Shown: positions 52,681 through 62,372, counted from the stretch's first letter. The stretch is 64,000 nt of DNA from Flammeovirgaceae bacterium (GCA_021298355.1 JAJTEH010000003.1:124001-188000), one strand, 5' to 3'. A program made the numbers and translations. Notes: generated by a model not told the origin, from the sequence alone.

Positions 52681-53462
52681 AGAAATCCTTCGCTTTTTTG
52701 AGAAGCTTGTTCGGCCATTGATTCTGCTTTTTCTTTCCCGAGGTAATTATCGATCCAAGTATGGCCAACATATAACAGCGGAGTTAGTAATATGGCAACA
52801 ATAAACTTATATATGTAGTTAGTAATACCAATGGCCAAAATTTGCATAACCGGAAACACGCCATAAAACGCGATAAACAATACTACAAAACTGTCGATAA
52901 GTTGCGAACCTAGTGTAGAGCCGGTAGCTCTCAGCCATAAGTATTTTTTGCCTGTTATTTTTCTGAGTTTATGAAATAGGAAGACATCGAGTAATTGCCC
53001 GATAAGAAAGGCGGCCAATGAGCCAATAATGATGCGTTGCCCCTGACCGAAAATTTTTGTAAAGGCGAAATCCATGTTAAATGCATTTCCTTTGTTATCG
53101 GTGGCATTGGCTTCTATCCACCATTGTGCGGGTGGCAATTCTATTGTAATAAAAATTACCACGAATGCGTAAGCAATTAAAGCTGCTGTAAGAAAACTAA
53201 TTCGTTTAACTCCGGGCTTACCAAAATATTCGTTTATCAGATCGGATGTTATAAATACAACAGGCCAGATGATTACTCCGGCTGTTAAGTTAAAATCCAT
53301 GGTAAACCCAAAAATCGGTAAATGAGCCGGGTTTAGACCTAGTGTTGATTCGGCAGAAAAAATTTTTACACCAATCATTTCTGCTACAAGTGCATTGGTT
53401 AGAAATATACCTGCCAGTGTTATAAATAGTCGATTTCGTTTTTGTTCGAAGGTTGTTTTCAT
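52677..53462 (-). CDS. Queuosine precursor transporter (YhhQ/VUT family)
   Basis: 261-residue inner-membrane protein with six or more helices. Family marks are LTNALVAEMIGVKIF, VIIWPVVFITSDLINEYFG, and RATGSTLGSQLIDSFVVLFIAF. YhhQ proteins import preQ0/preQ1 for queuosine synthesis. The ATG at 53460-53462 overlaps the rnz stop (ATGA), so translational coupling is likely; a further in-frame start upstream would lie inside rnz. It overlaps the convergent methyltransferase gene by four bases. Confidence 0.88.
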   Translation of the reverse strand: MKTTFEQKRNRLFITLAGIFLTNALVAEMIGVKIFSAESTLGLNPAHLPIFGFTMDFNLTAGVIIWPVVFITSDLINEYFGKPGVKRISFLTAALIAYAFVVIFITIELPPAQWWIEANATDNKGNAFNMDFAFTKIFGQGQRIIIGSLAAFLIGQLLDVFLFHKLRKITGKKYLWLRATGSTLGSQLIDSFVVLFIAFYGVFPVMQILAIGITNYIYKFIVAILLTPLLYVGHTWIDNYLGKEKAESMAEQASQKSEGFL

Positions 53463-54373
53463 TCGGTTAAGGTAAAGATGTTGCCCTCGCATGCTAATGC
53501 GCTATCAGGAAAAATTTCTTGTGCTTCTGCTAGTAGTTCGTTTAAATCTTTATATCGGGCAGAGAAATGCCCGAGTAAAAGTTTTGTAACCTGTGCTTCT
53601 CTTGCTATTAAGGCTGCTTGTTTGGCGGTGCTGTGCATAGTTTCTTCTGCCTTTGCTATATCGGTTTGTAAGAAGGTAGACTCATGATAGAGTAGATCTA
53701 CTTCTTTAATTACAAAAACTATGTTAGGATCCCAGGCGGTATCGGAGCAATAGGCGTAAGAAAAAGTTTTCTTAGGTGGTAGCGTGTATTGTTTATAAGC
53801 AAGTAGCTCACCGTTATCAGTTACATAATCTTGTCGTTGTTTAAATTTAGCTATGGCTTGCAGGCTTATTTTCTCTGTAAGCTTAGCTTTATCGATACCA
53901 AGGGGTTTAGGTTTTTCTCTAATTAAAAATCCGCAGGTTGGTATTTTATGCGTAAGGGGAAATGATGTTACGGTAAACTTTTCGTGGTCGAGTATTAGGG
54001 TGGGGGCATGAGGGTTAAGGCATGAAAACTGTAACGGAAAGTGAAGGTTTGACTTTGAATATTTTAATTGTATGCTGATGATTTCATCTAGCCCCTGCAT
54101 ACCAAAAATGTGCAAAGGCCTCGTTCTTTTTTGCAGATGTAAGGTAAAGATCAGGCCTAGTAAACCGAGGTAGTGGTCGCCATGTAGATGGGATATGAAA
54201 ATATAATCTAACCTAGCCAGGCTGATGTCGTACTTTTTTATTTGCATTTGAGCTCCCTCTCCGCAATCTATCAGCAGAGAAGTACCTTGCACATCAATCC
54301 ATTGTGCGGATGTAAACCTGCCGTGTTGGGGTAATGCTCCGCTGGAACCTAAAATAGTAACAGATAAAGACAC
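53459..54373 (-). CDS. rnz: Ribonuclease Z
   Basis: 304-residue metallo-beta-lactamase-fold endonuclease that matures tRNA 3' ends, relevant here since the tRNAs lack an encoded CCA. Motifs are ILGSSGALP at the N terminus, IDCGEGAQMQ, the metal ligands ISHLHGDHYLGLLGL, FPLTHKIPTCGFLI, YCSDTA and HEST, with GHFSARY near the C terminus. Start is GTG at 54371-54373, only about 11 bases after a strong terminator, so its promoter or a read-through mechanism is unclear. Confidence 0.93.
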   Translation of the reverse strand: MSLSVTILGSSGALPQHGRFTSAQWIDVQGTSLLIDCGEGAQMQIKKYDISLARLDYIFISHLHGDHYLGLLGLIFTLHLQKRTRPLHIFGMQGLDEIISIQLKYSKSNLHFPLQFSCLNPHAPTLILDHEKFTVTSFPLTHKIPTCGFLIREKPKPLGIDKAKLTEKISLQAIAKFKQRQDYVTDNGELLAYKQYTLPPKKTFSYAYCSDTAWDPNIVFVIKEVDLLYHESTFLQTDIAKAEETMHSTAKQAALIAREAQVTKLLLGHFSARYKDLNELLAEAQEIFPDSALACEGNIFTLTE

Positions 54374-54384
54374 AGTGTAGTAAC

Positions 54385-54415
54385 AAAAAAGCCAGACATT
54401 TGATCTGGCTTTTTT
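54385..54415. terminator. Bidirectional terminator between the STAS gene and rnz
   Basis: AAAAAAGCCAGA / TCTGGCTTTTTT is a perfect 12-bp inverted repeat with a 7-nt loop and A/T tracts at both ends, so it can terminate on either strand. It lies between the STAS stop (54431) and the rnz start (54373) on the same strand. Confidence 0.85.
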
Positions 54416-54430
54416 AAGTTTAGATGGTTG

Positions 54431-54805
54431 TTAATTTCCTTGTTTTAAGTCTTTTTCTATTTCATGCATAAATACGGCATCTACTGCTTCTTCTACAGTA
54501 GGCATAATGTTTAGTACCGTATCTAGCTGCGATATTTTAATTAATTTGGTTGTGTGCTCGGATAAGCATGCCAGAACAAAAATTCCATTGTCTTCTTGCA
54601 AAATTCTATTTCCAACAAGAAGTGCGCTAAGCCCCGAAGAGTCTGTGTACTTTACTTCGGATAAATCCAGAATTACGTTGTGTACACCCTCGGCATGTAG
54701 GGTAATAAGTTCGGATTTTAGTTGTGGGGCAACGTTAGAATCAAGTTTTTCTTCGTGTAAGCGCAAGGCACTGTATTTCTCTTGCTTGTCTATTGTATAT
54801 TTCAT
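54431..54805 (-). CDS. STAS domain protein (anti-sigma factor antagonist-like)
   Basis: 124 residues, SpoIIAA-like fold. YTIDKQEKYSALRLHEEKLD opens the domain; the phosphorylation-site segment KYTDSSGLSALLVGN carries the conserved-position Ser; LACLSEHTTKLIKISQLD follows. Such proteins bind serine kinase/anti-sigma partners and are released by phosphorylation. No partner kinase or phosphatase is visible nearby. The stop of purC is one base upstream of its ATG, so it is in the purC operon, a surprising context. Confidence 0.85.
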   Translation of the reverse strand: MKYTIDKQEKYSALRLHEEKLDSNVAPQLKSELITLHAEGVHNVILDLSEVKYTDSSGLSALLVGNRILQEDNGIFVLACLSEHTTKLIKISQLDTVLNIMPTVEEAVDAVFMHEIEKDLKQGN

Positions 54806-54806
54806 G

Positions 54807-55769
54807 TTAGGAATGTGTAGTGTTCAAGTTATATTTTTTTATTGACTTGCGTATGTTATCGGCAATTCTTTCTTCGAGGTTGTTGTAGGGTATTTCGGTT
54901 AAAGTTTCGCCCCGCACTTGCTGGTATAGCTCTTTGTATCGAGTAGAAATAGATTCCACAATGGTAAGTGTCATTTCGGGTATGTGTTGCCCTTCTTTAC
55001 CCTGAAAGCCGTTCTCGATAAGCCACTGGCGCACAAACTCTTTTGATAATTGTTTTTGTGGTTCGCCATTTTTTTGCCTGTTTTCGTACCCTTCAGCATA
55101 AAAATATCTTGATGAGTCGGGGGTGTGCACTTCATCTATCAGGTAGATGGTATTGTTATAATGGCCAAATTCGTATTTAGTATCTACTAAGATCAAGTTT
55201 CTGGATGCAGCTATTGCTGTTCCCTTTTCAAAGAGCGTTAGCGCATATTTTTCTAGTTGCAGATATTGATTTTCGGATACCAAACCTTTCCGGATAATTT
55301 CTTCACGTGAGATATCTTCATCGTGCCCCTCGTGTGCTTTGGTTGTTGGTGTTATGATGGGTTGGGGCAATCGGTCGTTTTCTTTTAATCCTTCCGGAAG
55401 GGGCACACCGCAAAGGGTTCTTTTGCCAGCCTTGTATTCGCGCCATGCATGGCCAGCCAGATAACCACGTACAACCATTTCTACCGGAAAGGTTTTACAT
55501 GTGTAGCCAATGGTAACGTTTGGATCTGGGGATTCGAGTACCCAATTGGGCACTAAAGTTTTTGTGGCTTCTAAATTAAAGGCTGCGATTTGGTTTAAAA
55601 CGCGTCCTTTATCGGGTATTGCTTTAGGTAGAATAACATCGAAAGCAGAAATGCGGTCGGTTGCCACCATTGCCATGATATTGCCAAAGTAATAGACATC
55701 GCGAACTTTGCCTCTGTAAAATCCTGTTTGTCCTTCGAATGTGTAGTTGGTTTCGCGTAATGCCCTCAT
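54807..55769 (-). CDS. purC: Phosphoribosylaminoimidazole-succinocarboxamide synthase
   Basis: ATP-dependent SAICAR synthase of de novo purine synthesis. 320 residues, the longer form with an N-terminal [52 protein letters not shown] and [11 protein letters not shown], followed by [13 protein letters not shown]. The ATG is three bases after the stop of the MORN-repeat gene, so they share a transcript. Function is firm. Confidence 0.96.
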   Translation of the reverse strand: MRALRETNYTFEGQTGFYRGKVRDVYYFGNIMAMVATDRISAFDVILPKAIPDKGRVLNQIAAFNLEATKTLVPNWVLESPDPNVTIGYTCKTFPVEMVVRGYLAGHAWREYKAGKRTLCGVPLPEGLKENDRLPQPIITPTTKAHEGHDEDISREEIIRKGLVSENQYLQLEKYALTLFEKGTAIAASRNLILVDTKYEFGHYNNTIYLIDEVHTPDSSRYFYAEGYENRQKNGEPQKQLSKEFVRQWLIENGFQGKEGQHIPEMTLTIVESISTRYKELYQQVRGETLTEIPYNNLEERIADNIRKSIKKYNLNTTHS

Positions 55770-55771
55770 GT

Positions 55772-57085
55772 TTACTCCTGGTTTTCAATCAGGATTCCGG
55801 CCTTAAAATTAAGGGTTCTGATCAAATTTCCCTGCTCATCATACTCTTTCCATGCTTTATGTTTTCTGGCGCCTACGTATTCTCCTTGTTCTTTTATTTT
55901 TCCGTTTTTATGGTAGGCTGTAAATATGCCATGTAATCTGTTGGCTTTAAACTCGCCTTTGCTTTGTAGTTCTCCGGTTTCGTAATACGTTTCGAATGGG
56001 CCTGTCAGCAATCCGAATTTATATTCTTCTTCTTTTTCAGTTTTCCCGTTTGCATAATAGGTCGTTTGTTTTCCGTGTAGTTTGCCTTTGTCGTAGAAAG
56101 ATTTTTCTTTAATGGTTTTTCCATCGGTATGGTACACCAACCATTTGCCTTGTGGTTTATCGTTTTCGAGTTCTTTCTCCCAAAGCTTTAAGCCTTCTTT
56201 GTTATATTCTTCTACAGTAGTATTAATACCGTTAAGGGCTACTGTTTCTTTTGTTTTTAGTTGCCCGTTTTCGTGATAAACAAAGCCGTTGCCTATGCGC
56301 TTGCCTTGGTGGTATTTGAGTTTGTGGCGGATTTGGCCATTTGCAAAATATCCTGTGTTATCGCCATGTAGTTGGCCTGATTGAAAATGTCCGATTAACA
56401 GTAAGCGGCCTTCTTCGTTGTAGTTTCTGTATTCTCCGTTTTTACTTCCTTCTTTCATTTCGTATACAAATTCTAGTTGGCCATTCGGATAAAATGTTTT
56501 GTAATAGCCGCTCACAACACCGTCTTTACAATTAAATTCAGTCTCGATTATTCCTGAAGGATAGTATGTTTTAGTTAATCCGTTTGGTTTTCCGTTTTTG
56601 TAGTTTATTTCTTTTCTGAGTTTTCTGTTGGGATAATATTCCAATACTAAACCCTCTGGTTTACCTTTTTTAAAGAGGGTTTCGCTTTTTACCGTTCCAT
56701 TATCGAAATAGGTTCTTACACTGTCTACCAGTTTATCGTTTTCATAGAAGGCATATTGAATTTGTTTTCCGTTGCGATCGAATATTTTTACAGCACCATG
56801 TCGTAGGCCATTGCTGTAGGTTAGTGTTCTGGCGGGTTGCCCGTTGTCGTAGTATTCGGTAAATGTTCCTGATTTTCTCCCTTCCACAAATTCTCCTTGA
56901 TAGGCCAGCGTACCATCGGGATAATACTTTTTGTATGTACCAACGATAAGATTTGGATCTGCCTGATCTACATAGTAATGTTCCTGAGGTTTAGATTTAT
57001 CGCCATTGTAAAATTTTTTTACTTCTTGTTGAGCGAGTAAGGCAATAGGAGCGAGGCAAAAAATAAGTAGTTGTAGCAGTCTCAT
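55772..57085 (-). CDS. MORN-repeat (YwqK-like) secreted protein
   Basis: 437 residues: signal peptide ([19 protein letters not shown]) and then about sixteen MORN-2 repeats of 23 residues with the core YYxNGxLxxExxYKxGxxxG, for example [20 protein letters not shown] and [20 protein letters not shown]. The family is annotated as YwqK antitoxin in places, but a toxin-antitoxin role is doubtful for a secreted protein without a toxin gene. Many Bacteroidota have such proteins; function is unknown. First gene of the purC operon, with its own upstream terminator-like palindrome separating it from the thiolase gene. Confidence 0.82.
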   Translation of the reverse strand: MRLLQLLIFCLAPIALLAQQEVKKFYNGDKSKPQEHYYVDQADPNLIVGTYKKYYPDGTLAYQGEFVEGRKSGTFTEYYDNGQPARTLTYSNGLRHGAVKIFDRNGKQIQYAFYENDKLVDSVRTYFDNGTVKSETLFKKGKPEGLVLEYYPNRKLRKEINYKNGKPNGLTKTYYPSGIIETEFNCKDGVVSGYYKTFYPNGQLEFVYEMKEGSKNGEYRNYNEEGRLLLIGHFQSGQLHGDNTGYFANGQIRHKLKYHQGKRIGNGFVYHENGQLKTKETVALNGINTTVEEYNKEGLKLWEKELENDKPQGKWLVYHTDGKTIKEKSFYDKGKLHGKQTTYYANGKTEKEEEYKFGLLTGPFETYYETGELQSKGEFKANRLHGIFTAYHKNGKIKEQGEYVGARKHKAWKEYDEQGNLIRTLNFKAGILIENQE

Positions 57086-57101
57086 AGGTTTAAAACTAAA
57101 A

Positions 57102-57127
57102 TAGCCTTGCGTTATAACGCAAGGCTA
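57102..57127 (-). terminator. Palindromic terminator between the thiolase and MORN-repeat genes
   Basis: TAGCCTTGCGTTATAACGCAAGGCTA is a perfect 26-base palindrome, stated here for the 13-base arm TAGCCTTGCGTTA. On the minus strand it is followed by TTTTAGTTTT. It lies 22 bases downstream of the thiolase stop, a fitting place for a rho-independent terminator. Confidence 0.75.
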
Positions 57128-57148
57128 CTATGCATATTTTTAAAAGGC

Positions 57149-58327
57149 TTAAAGATTCTCTAGTACAATTGCAGAGGCGCCTCCGCCACCGTTGCAAATA
57201 CCGGCTACGCCTATTCTGCTTTGCTTTTGTTTTAATACATGAAGTAAGGTTGTTGTTATGCGCGCACCAGAAGCACCTAATGGATGCCCTATAGCTACTG
57301 CACCCCCGTTTACGTTTACTTTTGCAGGGTCTATGCCTAACTTAATATTATTAGCGATGGCTACCGCAGAAAACGCCTCGTTGATTTCGTAATAATCTAC
57401 TTCTTTAGCTGTAATGCCAGCGTGTTGCAAGGCTTTTGGTATAGCTAAAGATGGGGCAGTTGTAAACCACATAGGATCGTGAGCGGCATCGGCAAAGCCT
57501 CTAATTCTGGCAAGAGGTTTTATACCTAATTCGTCTGCTTTTTCTTTGCTCATTAACACAACAGCCGAGGCACCATCATTTAATGTAGATGCGTTTGCCG
57601 CGGTAACTGTTCCATCTTTTGTAAAGGCAGGTTTTAGGCCAGGTATTTTATCGAAGTTTACATTTTTGTATTCTTCGTCTTCAGTAAATAATGTTTTATT
57701 GCCTTTGCGATCGGTTATTTCTATGCCAATTACCTCGTCTTTAAATTTCCCGGATGCCCATGCACTTGCAGCTCTTTTGTAAGAGTCGATTGCGTATTGA
57801 TCTTGATCGGCCCTGCTTATGTTCATTTCTTTTGCAGTGTTATCGGCACATACGCCCATGGCGCAATGGTTGTAAACATCTGTAAGGCCATCGTATTGCA
57901 AGCCGTCTATTAATTCACTGTTGCCGTATTTATAACCGGTTCGTGCCTTTAGCAAGTAGAACGGGATATTGCTCATGCTTTCTGTACCTCCTGCCAATAC
58001 AATATCGTTTTGGCCTGTTAAAATAGTTTGTGCGCCAAGCATGATGGCTTTCATACCAGATGCGCAAACCTTGTTTACTATGGTACAGGGAGTATTAAAA
58101 CCAAAACCTGCCGCTGCAACAATTTGTGTTGCAGGTGCTTGTCCTAAGCCGGCACTCAAAACGTTTCCTACAAAAACTTCATTTATTTGTTTGGGGTCGA
58201 TCCCTGCTTTTTCTACTGCTGCTTTGTAGGCAAGTGCGCCTAATTGTACGGCAGAAAAAGAGGATAAGGTTCCTAGAAAACTTCCTATTGGAGTTCGCAC
58301 GGCAGATACAATGTATACTTCTTTCAT
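57149..58327 (-). CDS. Acetyl-CoA C-acetyltransferase (thiolase)
   Basis: 392-residue thiolase that condenses two acetyl-CoA or cleaves 3-ketoacyl-CoA. The acyl-accepting Cys88 is in VNKVCASGMKAI; NEAFSAVA holds the Asn-Glu motif; the catalytic His is in GGAVAIGHPLGASGAR and the second Cys in GICNGGGGASAIV. The biosynthetic (AtoB/PhaA-like) length is usual. It stands as a single gene between two terminators. Possible metabolic link to fadD elsewhere in the window, but not to its neighbours. Confidence 0.94.
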   Translation of the reverse strand: MKEVYIVSAVRTPIGSFLGTLSSFSAVQLGALAYKAAVEKAGIDPKQINEVFVGNVLSAGLGQAPATQIVAAAGFGFNTPCTIVNKVCASGMKAIMLGAQTILTGQNDIVLAGGTESMSNIPFYLLKARTGYKYGNSELIDGLQYDGLTDVYNHCAMGVCADNTAKEMNISRADQDQYAIDSYKRAASAWASGKFKDEVIGIEITDRKGNKTLFTEDEEYKNVNFDKIPGLKPAFTKDGTVTAANASTLNDGASAVVLMSKEKADELGIKPLARIRGFADAAHDPMWFTTAPSLAIPKALQHAGITAKEVDYYEINEAFSAVAIANNIKLGIDPAKVNVNGGAVAIGHPLGASGARITTTLLHVLKQKQSRIGVAGICNGGGGASAIVLENL

Positions 58328-58369
58328 AATGTTGATTTCCGAAAACGTTTACGGGTTCAAAAATAAGAA

Positions 58370-58392
58370 AAGAGAAGTGTTAAACTTCTCTT
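58370..58392 (-). terminator. Terminator after the batC-like gene
   Basis: AAGAGAAGT / ACTTCTCTT forms a stem with a short loop and on the minus strand is followed by TTCTTATTTTT. It lies 16 bases past the stop of the TPR gene and before the thiolase start. Confidence 0.7.
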
Positions 58393-58407
58393 GTCATAAA
58401 CTTTATG

Positions 58408-59223
58408 CTACCAATCGGGCTTGCCTTTTTCCTTTGGTTTGGTGGCTTTGCGTTTGTTTTGTTGCAGGTATTGTATTTCCTGATTTTTCATGGCCTCCAA
58501 AAGCATTTTTGCTTTCTCTTCCGTAATCTTTATTTGCTGAAGTTTTTCGGATAGCTCAGGAGGAGTATCTTTTTTCTCTTTAGCGTCTTTTTGCTCTTGC
58601 TCTTTTTGCTGTCCTTGTTTTTTCTTTTCTTCTTCTTGTTTTTTCTTTTCTTCGTCTGATTGTTCGGATTTTTCGTCAGACTTTTTCTTATCCTCTTTAT
58701 TATCTTCTTTTTTGTTTTGTTGTTGTTTGTCTTTGTTTTGGTTTTGTTGATTTTCTTTGTTTTGCTGATCTTGTTTTTGTTGTTCTTGTTTTTTCTTCTC
58801 TTCTAATTTCTTTTTTACCATTTCGTAATTATAACGGGCATCGCGGTTTGTGGGATCTGCTTTTATGGCTAGTTTAAAATAAGATAGGGCTTCTTCTAAT
58901 TTACCTTGTTGATTTTTAATTACACCTAGTTGTTGGTTAGCAATACTTTTTAGTGCGTTAGTTTGGCTAGCTGTTAGGCTTTGGTAGGTTGCCATGGCAT
59001 TGGTTGTATCTTTACTATGGTAATAAGCGTGGGCAAGGTTTAGTTTTACTTCGTCTTCGTTTATTTGTAAAGAATCAATTAATTGTTTGTATTGGCGTAT
59101 GGCAACCGGATAGTCTCCTGATAAGTAAGATTTCTTTGCTTCTGTTTTTAGCGTATTTACTTTACCGATTTTAGTAGGATCGGTATGGAACATAAGTAAA
59201 ATGGTTATGAGCAATAGTTTCAT
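58408..59223 (-). CDS. batC: TPR protein with charged tail (BatC-like)
   Basis: 271 residues. A signal peptide (MKLLLITILLMFHTD) and three TPR units (AKKSYLSGDYPVAIRQYKQL, LNLAHAYYHSKDTTNAMATY, GVIKNQQGKLEEALSYFKLAIKADPTNRDARYNYEM) precede a long Lys/Glu/Gln low-complexity region (about 130-225) and a conserved-type C terminus ISEEKAKMLLEAM-like ITEEKAKMLLEAMKNQE. That pattern matches BatC/BatE proteins of Bacteroidota aerotolerance (Bat) operons. It overlaps the VWA gene by four bases. The low-complexity tail may be a coiled-coil interaction region. Confidence 0.82.
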   Translation of the reverse strand: MKLLLITILLMFHTDPTKIGKVNTLKTEAKKSYLSGDYPVAIRQYKQLIDSLQINEDEVKLNLAHAYYHSKDTTNAMATYQSLTASQTNALKSIANQQLGVIKNQQGKLEEALSYFKLAIKADPTNRDARYNYEMVKKKLEEKKKQEQQKQDQQNKENQQNQNKDKQQQNKKEDNKEDKKKSDEKSEQSDEEKKKQEEEKKKQGQQKEQEQKDAKEKKDTPPELSEKLQQIKITEEKAKMLLEAMKNQEIQYLQQNKRKATKPKEKGKPDW

Positions 59224-60188
59224 ATCCGTACGGTTCTTACGTTTATTAACACATCTGCTACGAATAAGGCTACGGCAACAAGTAAAAAATAAAAGTATTT
59301 ATTTGCCGAAACATCTATAGTGCGTGCATCGCGAAACTGTCCTTCTATTTTGCTAATGGCTTGTATAAGCCGTGCCACATCGTTTCGTTCTTCATTTATT
59401 TCGTGGTATTGCCCTCCGGTTTTTTGTGCCATATCTTTAAGCGAAGTACTGTTCAGTTTAGTAACGATGGCCTGTCCATTTTTATCTAATTTAATTCCAT
59501 TTGTGCTGGCAATGTTTCCGCCTTTTTCTGTTCCTATACCCAGGGTGAATAGTTTTATGTTGTTTTGTTCTACTTCGCTTAATGCATCATCGGTTTCTTC
59601 TCCAAAATCTTCGCCATCGCTTATAAGGATGATAACTTTTGATTTTGGTTGCGTGAAAGAGTTTTCTGCATCCGTTAACTTTTTTAAAGCCATTTGTAGG
59701 GGTGGGCCAAAATCTGTTCCACCGCTGGGCACCAGCCCGGTATTCATGGTTTCGATAAAAAGGTTTAATGCATTTTGATCGAATGTTAAAGGGCATTGCA
59801 TAAATGCCTCTGAAGAAAATATAATGATGCCTACCCGGTCGGAGTTAAATGCATTAACAATTCTTTTTAATTCAAATTTAATTTTCTCTAATCGACTTGG
59901 TTGAATATCGAATGCATCCATTGATTTAGAAAGATCGACACATATCATGATATCTTTTCCTACGGACTTAACCTCTTTTTTTGCTGTTCCAAACGAAGGC
60001 CCAAGAATTGAGATTATTATTAAAGCAAAAGCGATAGTGCGGAAAAAAAATTTGATGAAGACAGTTCCGAAAGGAGTTTGAAGTTGTTTAGAAACCTTAT
60101 ACAGTTTAAAAATATAAACTGCGTATAGTACGGCAAATAAACCAATTAAGATATATTCAGTAATACTGCTGTTTCGGTACCAAATCAC
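59220..60188 (-). CDS. batB: VWA domain membrane protein (BatA/BatB-like)
   Basis: 322 residues: two N-terminal membrane helices (YILIGLFAVLYAVYIFKLY; FFFRTIAFALIIISILG), a periplasmic von Willebrand A domain with an intact MIDAS motif (DIMICVDLSKSMDA, VPSGGTDFGPP, LISDGEDFG) and a C-terminal helix (YFYFLLVAVALFVADVLINV). Bat proteins are linked to stress tolerance and envelope function in Bacteroidota, mechanism unclear. Typical Bat operons have two VWA genes, a MoxR ATPase and a DUF58 protein; only one VWA gene is in this window, next to batC. Confidence 0.86.
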   Translation of the reverse strand: MIWYRNSSITEYILIGLFAVLYAVYIFKLYKVSKQLQTPFGTVFIKFFFRTIAFALIIISILGPSFGTAKKEVKSVGKDIMICVDLSKSMDAFDIQPSRLEKIKFELKRIVNAFNSDRVGIIIFSSEAFMQCPLTFDQNALNLFIETMNTGLVPSGGTDFGPPLQMALKKLTDAENSFTQPKSKVIILISDGEDFGEETDDALSEVEQNNIKLFTLGIGTEKGGNIASTNGIKLDKNGQAIVTKLNSTSLKDMAQKTGGQYHEINEERNDVARLIQAISKIEGQFRDARTIDVSANKYFYFLLVAVALFVADVLINVRTVRI

Positions 60189-60208
60189 GGGAGAGAGGTT
60201 TTAAAGAA

Positions 60209-61117
60209 TCAACGTCTTCTGGGTCGATAGCCTTTGTTTCCAAATAAACCACGTTTAGGTCTGTTGTAGTAGGCTTTTCTTTTGGATTTATATAGTTTTT
60301 TAGAATTGGCAAATTCCCACGGCACATAAAACTGACCTTTAACAGTAATGATAAAATAGGCATCCTCGTTTTCAGGATTTCCTCTTACTCCTTTGGTAAA
60401 ATCCAGAGGCGAAGAAGGATTATACTCTTTTCTTCTATCTGAGAGCGCTATTGCTAAGGGGCTGCTGAGTGTGGATGGGTCGGGGTAACGTCTTGAACTT
60501 ACATCGTCTAAGTAATCGGTGAAAGTTTCGCGGTAGCAACCTTCCACAGCAATGTTAAACCACGGGTTTACTTTATACTTTACACCAAAACCCATTGGGA
60601 TTACAAATTGAACTCTATTGTATTTTACTCCTTCGGTTTGCAAAGGTTGAAGTGCCACTGTTTCGCCATTATAGCGTGCTTTTGGATTTGTGTAAAGTAA
60701 ACCTATACCACCGAAGGCATAAAAGTTAAGTCCCGGGCGTTGATAAAACTTTTTACCATTTGGAATCAACTGAATAGCTCCTGTGATATTCCACTCCAGA
60801 TTGTTTGAAAAAAAAGAAAGATTTCGGGTTACTCTGTCGGAGTTGGCTAGGGCATCGTCTCCGGCAAGCTGAAACCAGGTAAGGTCTGTTCTGGCGCTGA
60901 TTCTTCTTCCTAAAAAATACTCAGCTCCAATATTTATGTTCAACCTGGCTTTTCCAAAATCGTTTGGGTTAACGAGGTCTCCATAGAATTTTGTAACACC
61001 AGTACCTGCAGAAATAACCAAATCCCGGTCTCTTCTTAGAGCATAAAAACTTTGTCCAAAACTAAATATTGGAAGAAGGGTTAGAAGGGATAGGATTATG
61101 AGAGTTGGTTTCCGCAT
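60209..61117 (-). CDS. Outer-membrane beta-barrel protein, DUF6089/PorG-like
   Basis: 302 residues with a signal peptide (LIILSLLTLLPIFSFGQ) and eight amphipathic strands, beginning DLVISAGTGVTKFYGDLVNP and including FYAFGGIGLLYTNPKA, PMGFGVKYKVNPWFNIAVEG and TDYLDDVSSRYP-like TDYLDDVSSRRYPD. The TKFYGDL and TDYLDDVS motifs are those of small barrel proteins such as the T9SS component PorG. The basic tail (KSKRKAYYNRPKRGLFGNKG) is unusual for a barrel. Proximity to the bat genes may be only operon packing (20 bases). Confidence 0.7.
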   Translation of the reverse strand: MRKPTLIILSLLTLLPIFSFGQSFYALRRDRDLVISAGTGVTKFYGDLVNPNDFGKARLNINIGAEYFLGRRISARTDLTWFQLAGDDALANSDRVTRNLSFFSNNLEWNITGAIQLIPNGKKFYQRPGLNFYAFGGIGLLYTNPKARYNGETVALQPLQTEGVKYNRVQFVIPMGFGVKYKVNPWFNIAVEGCYRETFTDYLDDVSSRRYPDPSTLSSPLAIALSDRRKEYNPSSPLDFTKGVRGNPENEDAYFIITVKGQFYVPWEFANSKKLYKSKRKAYYNRPKRGLFGNKGYRPRRR

Positions 61118-61160
61118 TTATTTCAGTAGATCAATTTTAAATGTAGTGATTTACAGGCGA

Positions 61161-62372
61161 TTATTTTAATACTTCTTTCACTTTTTGGGCTGCATCCTTC
61201 AGCAAGATCGCAGAAAACACTTTTAAGCCGGATTCTTCGATAATTTTAGCACCCTCTTCGGCATTGGTACCTTGTAACCGCACGATAATGGGTACGCGGA
61301 TATCTCCAATTTTTTTATACGCTTCCACCACACCGTTTGCTACTCTGTCGCATCTTACAATTCCTCCAAATATATTGATTAGGATAGCTTTCACGTTCGG
61401 ATCCTTGAGAATAATACGAAAACCAGCTTCTACTGTTTCGGCATTGGCTCCACCTCCTACATCCAAAAAGTTAGCGGGCTCTCCACCCGAAAGTTTAATG
61501 ATATCCATAGTAGCCATTGCTAATCCGGCACCATTTACCATACAACCAACGTTGCCATCTAATTTAACGTAGTTAAGGCCAGACTTACCCGCTTCTACTT
61601 CGAGCGGATCTTCTTCTGTAATGTCGCGTAACTCGGCTAAATCTTTATGGCGATATAAGGCGTTGTCGTCTAGGTTTACTTTAGCATCAACAGCTAATAT
61701 TTTATTATCCGATGTTTTTAACAAAGGATTTATTTCAAACATGGAGGCATCTAGCCCCATGTATGCGTTATACAGAGAATGAATAAATTTAACTCCTTCT
61801 TTAAAGGCGTTTCCTTCCCAACCTAAGGCAAAAGCTACTTTTCGTGCTTGAAAAGGTTGTAAACCAACCAGCGGGTCTATCCATTCTTTTACAATCTTCT
61901 CCGGATGGTGTTCGGCTACCTCTTCTATGTTCATACCGCCTTCGGTTGAGGCCATAATTACCGGGCAACCTTTGGCGCGATCTAGCAAAATACTCATGTA
62001 GTATTCTTTTGGCTCACTTTCGCCAGGATAATACACATCTTCCGCAATCAATACTTTATTTACTTTCTTTCCTTCGGCACCCGTTTGGATGGTTACAAGT
62101 GTACCGCCTAATATACCTTTAACTTTTTCCGGAACTTCCTGAATACCTTTGGCTAAAACCACACCTTTAGAACCTGTTTCTTTTACAGTTCCTTTTCCTC
62201 GACCTCCTGCATGTATTTGAGATTTTACTACAAACCATTTTGTGCCGGTTTCGGCCTGTAACTCTTTAGCCGCAGTTATAGCGCTGTCGAGCGTATCGGC
62301 CACAATTCCGCGTTGAACTGTAACACCATATTTCTTTAGAATTTCTTTGCCTTGGTACTCGTGGATGTTCAT
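61161..62372 (-). CDS. sucC: Succinyl-CoA synthetase beta subunit
   Basis: TCA-cycle enzyme subunit that couples succinyl-CoA cleavage to nucleoside triphosphate formation. 403 residues. ATP-grasp marks are MNIHEYQGKEILKKYGV, VKSQIHAGGRGKGTVKE, MEINPL-like FEINPLLKT, CMVNGAGLAMATMD, FLDVGGGA and ILINIFGGIVRCDRVANGV, all conserved. The alpha subunit gene sucD is not in the window. It has a separate promoter region shared with the divergent lolD (54-base spacer). Confidence 0.97.
   Translation of the reverse strand: MNIHEYQGKEILKKYGVTVQRGIVADTLDSAITAAKELQAETGTKWFVVKSQIHAGGRGKGTVKETGSKGVVLAKGIQEVPEKVKGILGGTLVTIQTGAEGKKVNKVLIAEDVYYPGESEPKEYYMSILLDRAKGCPVIMASTEGGMNIEEVAEHHPEKIVKEWIDPLVGLQPFQARKVAFALGWEGNAFKEGVKFIHSLYNAYMGLDASMFEINPLLKTSDNKILAVDAKVNLDDNALYRHKDLAELRDITEEDPLEVEAGKSGLNYVKLDGNVGCMVNGAGLAMATMDIIKLSGGEPANFLDVGGGANAETVEAGFRIILKDPNVKAILINIFGGIVRCDRVANGVVEAYKKIGDIRVPIIVRLQGTNAEEGAKIIEESGLKVFSAILLKDAAQKVKEVLK

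Noticed and set aside
55772-57085. Toxin-antitoxin module based on the YwqK-type repeats
   Set aside because: The protein is secreted, there is no toxin gene beside it, and MORN-2 repeats alone do not indicate an antitoxin.
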